From: Peribolospora baueri
Lineage: Eukaryota > Basidiomycota > Peribolosporomycetes > Peribolosporales > Peribolosporaceae
DNA length: 51,238 bases
Direction: 5' to 3'
NCBI GenBank assembly: GCA_029717555.1
Contig: JAMDHS010000122.1
Location: forward strand, 1 to 51,238
Part shown: positions 44,804 through 51,238 of the stretch, one piece after another
Layout: every line of letters begins with the position of its first letter
How positions within the stretch are numbered: the stretch's first letter is position 1
Notes under the pieces: generated by a model
Told to the model about the DNA's origin: nothing
The model's database searches: none
The model's input: only the letters and a program-made list of their open reading frames with translations
Program-made: the position numbers and the translations under genes

Positions 44804-47800
44804 CTAGTTCGGCTGCGGAAGAGGAACCTGGTTGTTGTTCGAGCTCCACGACATCTCCGGTTGGCCCCAGAGCATGAGATAGTCGAAGAAACGGGACGAA
44901 TCGAGATCAGCTGGCCGCAGAAAAGCAAACGGACGGAGCAAAGTGAGCACGATCGCGACGACGGAGCAAAGTGAGCACGATCGCGACGACGGACGACGGA
45001 ACCCGACGAAAAATCGCCCACCATTTCCACCGTTCGTACTGTGGCTTCCCCAGACGTCATCTCCGACCGAACCGGTGAACGAGCCGAACATGGGGTTGAA
45101 CCCACCAGTGTATTGGAGAAGGCCAGCGGAGAGGTTGTGGTCAAAGGCCTCCATACTCCCGACGCCGAGGGCGCTCAACGAGTTCCATTCCGCGGTGGAA
45201 GAGAAGGGGAGAGAGGAGGACGCGTCGGCGCCTAGGGTGGTCGGGATCGAAGACGAGTCGGCGCCGCCCATGCCGCCGGTGGCATCCCCGTTGACGCTGC
45301 GGGGCCCGGAGCCGACGTTGCCGGGGCCGGCGGAAGGGGCATCGGACGCTTGGCCTTGCGAGCGAGCCGCCTTGGACGTCGAGGCGGCGGCCGACTCCGG
45401 AGGGCCGTCCCAGAGGGAGAGCACGGCGGTGAGATATCCAGCGTACGCGGCGGCGGCGCCGGAGCGGTGGGGAGGCGTCCGGCCGGCGACGGCGAAGACG
45501 GAGGCGAGTTTGCGAACCATGATGAGAATGGCGGTCTTGTCGACAAACGGAAAATTGGCTACAACGTCCGGAGGGCCGGTCAGTCAACGCGCAAGGCCGA
45601 TCGATGAATGTGGCGGCGCTTACCAGGATCAAGCTTACTTACCAGGATCAAGCTTTGTAAGTCGAAGAGCGAAGATGGCAGCGTAAACGGCCATGACGAC
45701 CAAGGCGTTGTTGGCAAACACTGGGCGTGCGCGGGGGGTATCAGCGACCATGGCCCATGTCGTCGCCCAGATCTTCGACGAGCGACGATGCCGACTCACC
45801 GAGCTTCTTCTCGCCGATATCATCGAGCATGATGCCAATGATGGAAACGGCGCAGGACCAGCAATCGACATAGACGGCTGGTTTGAACTCTTCGTCGCTG
45901 CCCTTGTCCTCGACTGACTGGAGGACGAGGCTGTTGAGGAGGAGTCGGGCGTGGTAGTAGTAGAGACGGTAGTGGTCGATGGCGACTGCGAGAAGGAATA
46001 CGAGAGGTGTCAGTCGTGGCGAAGGGGGGGCAGCAGCGGCGACGCAGAACGCTCACGCTTGGTGGCAGATGAGTGCTCGCACCACCTCTCTTTCCATCTC
46101 TCCAGGTCAGCGTTAGCATCTGAGGGAAGGTAAGCAAGCGGGCGATGAGCGAGCAGCGAGGGATGAAAGAAAGATAAAAAAAAATAAAAATAAAAAAAGA
46201 TAGGCGAAAAAAGAACGCGCACTCTTGCGAAAGAACTCGAGGCTGGCAAGCCTCCTCTCGACGTTCGCGTTCGCAGGGTCACCGCCAATGATAAAATTGT
46301 CGAACGAATCGACGTGGCGGGCCGTCGTGCGGCGGAGTTTCATCAGACTTACGAGCACCTCGTCCGAGGGGAGTGCGAACTGCCCGAAACGAAAAAAAAA
46401 AAAATAGAACATGTTGGTCGATGATTTTCGGAAGGGCAAAAGGAGAGAGACGGGCGCACTTTCTGCTTGTGCCAGTTGACGCTCTGAACGATGAGCCGAT
46501 CGTCGGAGATCGTCCACGGTCTCCCTGTCTGAGCGCTCAACCTGCGAGCAGTGGGGAGGGCGAAAGGAAAGGAAGGGACGGATGGACAAGGTGAGAAAAC
46601 GCGGGGCCGACACGAGGCGAGCCGGATTGGACGCGGGCGCGCGCTCACATGCGATCGAACAGAAAGAGGCTAAACCACAGCCTCTCCCTGTTGCGCACCC
46701 TCCTCTGCACCTGCTCGTTGCCCAAGGCCGCGTTGCTCGGCGTGACGCGACGATTGACGCCGATCTCGGTCGCGATACGCACTGCCGTGAGCAGAATAGC
46801 GAAAAAAAAAAGGAGAGGAGAGGAGAGGAGAGAAAGATCCGAGGGGATGAGGACAAGACGGAGCGCACGGGAGCGTCAAGCACGCCTTCTACGAGCGGCG
46901 GCACTCACGAGAAAAGCCGACATACTGCCAGGAGCGGTCGTCGACGAGCGTGTTGGTGGGCGGGTAATAAGCGGCAAGGATGAGAAAGCTCTGGGCGATC
47001 TCGACGCTCTTGTAGCCCTCGAGGAGGATATGGGGCAAGAGCACCTCTTTCGTGTGGCTCTCCAGACGCGTCGCCAGCTGGGCGTCTTCGGGCGACGGGC
47101 AAAAGCGGGCGGCGAGGGCGCAGATGACGGTGGTTAGGAAAGCGGAGCGCATGCGAACGTACGTGGCGGTGCAGAGGTAGGGGTCGAGCAGGTTGAGGAC
47201 AGGGTTGACGTGTTCGTAGAAGCTATGCGGGATAGGGTAGAGAGAAGGACTAGATCAGGGACGACGCTTGGCCGAGGGTGGAACAACGATGATGACTTGA
47301 CGACGCTCACAAATCGAACAAGCGCACGACATCGTGCGCTTCGATGAGGTTCAACGCCACCGGATCGAGGGTGGACTCGTCGTCGAGCTTGGAGTGGAAC
47401 AAGCTGAGGTGGAAATAACCCTTTCTGGCAGCTCCCTCCGGCTTGGGCACGACGGCGTCCTCGGCGGCGGCCGTGCCCGCGCCGCCGTCCGGGCCGACGC
47501 CGTTGCCGCTCGAAGCGGTCGCGCTCCGGAAACGATCGCCGAGCCAGGCCGACATGGACGGTCCGCCGCCGTCGTGAGCGCGCGAGCTGCCGCTGCCGCC
47601 GCCACCGCCTCCGTGACGGCCTCGGGACCTGCTGCGGTCCTTGCGCTTCGCGTCGAGGCGGCGCAGAGACGAGGCGGAAGGGAGGGCGGTGTCGTCGCGA
47701 TCTTCGCCGGCGTCCGAGAGGCCAGTGACGGAGACGGAAGTGAAGGACGTCGACCTGCCGACGTTGCCTAACAGACGGGGACGCTTCGGTTCCCTGTTCC

Positions 47801-49705
47801 CCCCGGGGCTGACGTCGCTGGCGTTCGCACCACCACCGCCCTGGCCGGCGCCGGCGGCGGTGGCGCCACCAACGCCGGCGCCGACGGACCATCGGCCGGG
47901 GGCGCCGCTGCGGTTGCGGACGCCGAGACTGTTGTTGAGGGCGGCGGCCGCGTCGTCGGGGCCACCGTTTTCGCCCTCGATGCCAAGCTCGGCGGCGTCG
48001 GAAGCGTGAGCGAGGAGGCGGAGCGGGTTGGAGAGGACCCTGGAGGATTCGAGGTCGAGGTCGGCGTCGTCGACGGACGAAGCGTCCCCCAGTTCGTCCT
48101 CCATCCCGTCCGCCTCGTCGGCCGGCTGAGGGCCGAGTTCGGTGACGCCGCCGAAGTGGACGCTACCGGAAGCGGAGGAGGCGCCACTGCTTGCTGGCTT
48201 CCCTTGCCTGGCGCCGGACAAGTCGACGACGTGCATGGCGGGGGAGTGAGAAGAGGGCGGGGAGAAGAGGGATCGTCGGCCGTGGCCGTTGCGATCGGAA
48301 CAGGGTTGCGGAGGAGGGGCCGACGGGCCGGACGCGGGAGGCTCGAAGAGGTTGCCGAGAGGGCTGAAGGTGGGGGCGTAAGGGTCGGGAGTGGAGAACT
48401 GGGAGAGGCCGGGTATGGTGACGGACGGGCCGGGGTTGGTGGCGATGGACACGCCGCCGTTAGTGGTGGGCTGGGTGGAGAAAGGGTTGGCGAAGTGGGG
48501 GAGGGGGGCAAGGCTGGAGGAGGGGCCGGACGGAGAGTGGCCCTGAGAAGTCGAGGGTCGGCCGTCGTGGATGGCGTACGGATATCGATGAGACTGGGCG
48601 ATGGAGGAGGTTTGAAAGGGATAGAAGGGGGCACTGCGAGGGACGCCGGCTGGAGGTCGGTGGCCCTTGGGCGGGGCGACGTGAGGTGGTGGTTCGGGAT
48701 GGAGATGATCGGTGCGGCTCGAGCTGGGAACGGGGTCGTGGGCGAGGATGGAGGAGGGGCCGTCGGCGCTGTCAGCGGACGCGGAGAGGTGGTCGAATGC
48801 TTTCGGGAACTTGTTCGTGGATGAGCTGGCGGGGACACGGGAGGGAGGGCCAAGGAAAGCAAGTCAGTGCGAAGAGACATAAGACGAAAGAGGAGCGGAG
48901 CGTTTTGTCTTTCTCACAGCTTGCCCGGCTTCCTTCCCCTCTTGTGCTTCTCAAAGTGGCAGTCGAGTTCCTTGCGGGCACACCGCGAGCAGGGTACATC
49001 GCCATCGTTCGGCGTCGAGCACTTGATCTACGGGGGGGGAAACGAAGGAGACGGAAGCGAGTGAGCGGACCGTTTTTTTGTCGCGTATGCTGCTGGATTG
49101 GGTTGGACTGGCTGGCTGACCTTTGCCTCGCGACAGGGCATGCACGCCACCTTTGCAGCCGCCTTTTCCCTTTTTCCTCCTCGAGTGGCGGCGGTGACTG
49201 AGATGGGGCCGAGGGCGTCATGAGCAGGGTCGGGGTTGCCGTCGGTGTGTTCGCCATCGTCGACGGGAGCAGCGCCGGCGGAGGAGGGGGAGGCGGCGCG
49301 TTTAGAATGGCCGTCGCGAGCGCGTTTGGAGCCGGCGGAGGCGTCGTCGTCGGTGGTGGCCATGGTGGAGGGGCGAGGGCGGGGAGGGGACTCTTCGCGC
49401 AGTCCCTGTCCTGGACCTGGACCTGCTCCGCCGTCGTCAGCGCCGGGGGGTCGGGAGGAGATGGAGATGGAGGTGCCCGGGAGGCCGGAGTCGGGCATGG
49501 CAGGCTCGATCCTGGTGCCGGAGGGGAGGGAGACAGCGTCGGGGGCGAGGGACTCGGCTGGAGGATGGCGGATGGAAGGGAGGAAAGGGCGCGAGTCGGT
49601 GGGTCGGTGGTGGTGGAGGAGAAAGAGATGGCGGCGGTGGTGGTGGAGGAAAGAGATGGATGATGGATGGAGAGATGGAGGAGCGGTGGTGGTGGTCACT
49701 TGCAC
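44804..49705 (-). CDS. Zn2Cys6 fungal-specific transcription factor
   Basis: Nuclear DNA-binding regulator. The binuclear cluster is split by an intron: CMPCREAK (about 49120-49145), then IKCSTPNDGDVPCSRCARKE LDC (about 48955-49027), giving C-x2-C-x6-C-x9-C-x2-C-x6-C, followed by the basic HKRGRKPGK. A long Ser/Pro/Gly-rich exon follows (about 47300-48835). The middle homology region typical of fungal_trans proteins comes next: FYEHVNPVLNLLDPYLCTAT, HILLEGYKSVEIAQSFLILA, VGFSVRIATEIGVNRR, ERLWFSLFLFDRM and SAQTGRPWTISDDRLIVQSV. The end, SSRFFDYLMLWGQPEMSWSS, resembles other basidiomycete members. About ten exons. Start choices on an open frame are 49705, about 49500 and 49363 (MATTDDDASAG); the last is the most economical. 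The regulated pathway cannot be told. Confidence 0.85.
44933..44988. repeat. Tandem duplication, period 28
   Basis: Two perfect copies of a unit starting ACGGAGCAAAGTGAGCACGA inside the last intron of the Zn2Cys6 gene. Confidence 0.9.
45619..45652. repeat. Tandem duplication across a splice donor, period 19
   Basis: CTTACCAGGATCAAG occurs at 45619 and again at 45638. On the minus strand each copy ends exon-like CTTGATCCTG followed by GTAAG, so two candidate donors stand 19 bases apart in the Zn2Cys6 gene. Confidence 0.9.
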
Positions 49706-50500
49706 TTCATCGGTCCGTCGCCGTCGCCGTCGCCGTCGCCGTCAGTCGTCGCCGCCAGTCGTCGTTGGGTGTGGAGCGAATTCGGCGTCGACGACGACGG
49801 CGGGACTTGCTCGACTCGCTTCGACGTATGTCCGCCTGGCTGGCTGGCTGGGTCAGGAACGGGGACGGATAAAGAGGAGGTTGGGTTGATAAAGAGGAGG
49901 TTGGCGAGCGAGTGAGAGCAAGCAAGGATGGGTTTCGTTGGGGCGAGCTCGCGACGACGACGACGACGACGACGACGAAGAGACGGACAGACGGAAAAAC
50001 GGAAAGACGTTGTGCAATTGTATTGAATTCGAGTCGATTCGATCCACTCTTTCTTTCCTCCCTCCCTCTCTCTATCTTTCTTTCTTTCTTTCTTTGCTTT
50101 CTTTCCTCTTCCTTAAACCGCCGCCGACCCCACCGCCGATCCGATAGACTGCTTTTTTTCTGGGCCACCAGTTCAAGGTTTCGGTTTCGGATTCGGCCTC
50201 CTTTGGCTGTGTTGGGTGGGGTGGTGGAGCGGAGGTCGGCAGGGCGGGCGCTAAAACATCGGCGAGCGCCGTCGGGCCGTCGTCGGTCAACTCGGAATCC
50301 TTCTTACCTCCTTCATTCGACTTGAGGCAATATCGGTTCGTCGCCGAACGGCCATCAAAGAAAGCCACGCGGTCGGCCATTCACTTGCCTCCAACTCACC
50401 CCAGTCCATCATCCCATCCCTTACACACACACAAAGAAACAGAAAGACGACAAGGATATATGTATGTATGTATTCTACATACACGCCCGTCCCCCTCAGA
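49706..50500. other. Upstream region of the Zn2Cys6 gene and 3' flank of mtIF2
   Basis: Contains GTC/GCC triplet runs (49715-49750), a 20-base tandem duplication (49868-49904, unit starting GATAAAGAGGAGGTTG), a CGA run (49955-49980) and TTTC runs (50070-50097). No gene. Confidence 0.4.
49868..49904. repeat. Tandem duplication, period 20
   Basis: Two copies of GATAAAGAGGAGGTTGG separated by TGG/TT. Confidence 0.85.
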
Positions 50501-51238
50501 TCACAGCGAACGCGGCACCTCGACCTCGGTGTATGTCTTTTGGCAATCCAAAGCAAACCAATCAAAACCAAAAATCCGTCAGTCCATCCCATCCATCCCT
50601 GCGCAACGACAACGATCCACCGCTCACCTGAATAAAATCATCCACCTCAAAGCCCTGATACGACTCAAAGGACATGCCGCACTCCATCCCCTTTCGAATC
50701 TCCATCACGTCTTTCTTGTGGTGCTTTAGCGCCGCCAGCGTGCCTGTTATCCCATCCGAGTCGGCATCATATCATGTCAGCCCGCTCCAAGCCAGCCAGC
50801 TAGCCAGCCGTCCTCGCTCGCTCACCTTCATAGATCACCTCCTTGTCCGCACCCCTCATCACCCGTACCTTGCCCCCCTTGACAATCGTCCCGTTCGTCA
50901 CCCTACACCCAGCAATCTTCATAGTCTCCCTCCCCTTCACCTTAATCTCAAACAACTGCAACACGCTCGCCTCGCCCGTCACCCGCTTCTCAATCTCTGG
51001 CGTCAACAAACCGGCCACTCGCGCCTTCACTTCGTCCATCAGTCGGTAGATCACGTTGTCCAGTAATACCGGCACAGACGCTTTTTCTGCTGCTTGCATC
51101 ATCGCCCGCGCCGCTTTGATGTTGAAGCCTACGATCGTGCCTGCGAATGAAAGCAAAATAGCCGTTGGTTCGTGCGAAAACCGAAAAACTCACCGATTCA
51201 ACCAACGAGGGCAGGGCATACGCTATCCTGGGGTAGGT
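50501..51238 (-). CDS. IFM1: Mitochondrial translation initiation factor IF-2, 3' part
   Basis: GTPase that places initiator tRNA on the mitochondrial ribosome. Only the C-terminal part lies in the window; the 5' end is beyond 51238. Segments read GTIVGFNIKAARAMMQAAEK, LLDNVIYRLMDEVKARVAGL, RVTGEASVLQLFEIKVKGRE, MKIAGCRVTNGTIVKGGKVR and VMRGADKEVIYEG (about 50830-51140), then GTLAALKHHKKDVMEIRKGM and ECGMSFESYQGFEVDDFIQ (about 50630-50745), and a last exon TYTEVEVPRSL ending at 50501. These are domains III and IV of IF-2; EVPRSL-type ends are usual for mitochondrial forms. The final intron appears to use an AAG acceptor (CCAAAAG/ACATAC). The G domain is outside the window. A short coding piece near 51196-51238 is less certain. 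Confidence 0.93.

Overview
The window reads as GC-rich nuclear DNA of a basidiomycete fungus. Nearly every gene is cut by short introns of roughly 80-250 bases with GTGAGT/GTAAGT-like donors, and a fungus-only kinetochore gene (Spc34 of the DASH complex) sits beside a fungal Zn2Cys6 regulator, a thaumatin-like protein and a two-LIM protein. Gene density and intron style recall red-yeast-type Pucciniomycotina; that placement is an inference. No bacterial, organellar or CRISPR-like content was seen.

Layout. 1-3.8 kb: a poly-G run, then divergent genes for a UBE2H/Ubc8-type ubiquitin-conjugating enzyme (-) and the TFIIE beta subunit (+). 3.8-7.0 kb: gene-poor land with two broken Ty3/gypsy fossils in opposite orientations. 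7.5-11.9 kb: a small secreted cysteine-containing protein with a beta-gamma-crystallin-like motif, an Spc34-like DASH protein, and OHCU decarboxylase. 12.8-17.9 kb: TATA-binding protein and a 963-residue single-pass membrane protein with a His/Pro-rich tandem repeat. 19.7-25.7 kb: a two-LIM protein divergent from uroporphyrinogen-III synthase, then a thaumatin-like protein. 26.6-31.1 kb: the RNA polymerase III second-largest subunit. 31.2-35.3 kb: a perfect-looking fold-back element, a UBE2G1/Ubc15-type E2, minisatellites and a head-to-head pair of gypsy gag fossils. 35.5-43.7 kb: an unrecognised fungal protein, a NUDT19-like Nudix hydrolase with a peroxisomal-type C-terminus, and a 1,492-residue arrestin-like protein. 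44.8-51.2 kb: a Zn2Cys6 transcription factor and the 3' end of mitochondrial IF-2.

How the genes relate. Most are single-copy housekeeping genes with no shared operon. Three core transcription components (TFIIE beta, TBP, Pol III RPC2) and two different E2 enzymes lie within 33 kb, which may be chance. Protein-trafficking control (arrestin-like adaptor) and two ubiquitin E2s are linked functionally in other fungi, but nothing here shows that these particular proteins work together.

The best leads for novelty are the crystallin-like secreted protein, the Spc34 with an added acidic segment and winged-helix-like tail, the arrestin carrying a long charged helix, the His-rich membrane protein, the unrecognised 204-residue protein, and the two palindromic elements. 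Exon limits quoted were worked out by reading splice signals and checking that reading phase is kept; start codons are flagged where uncertain.
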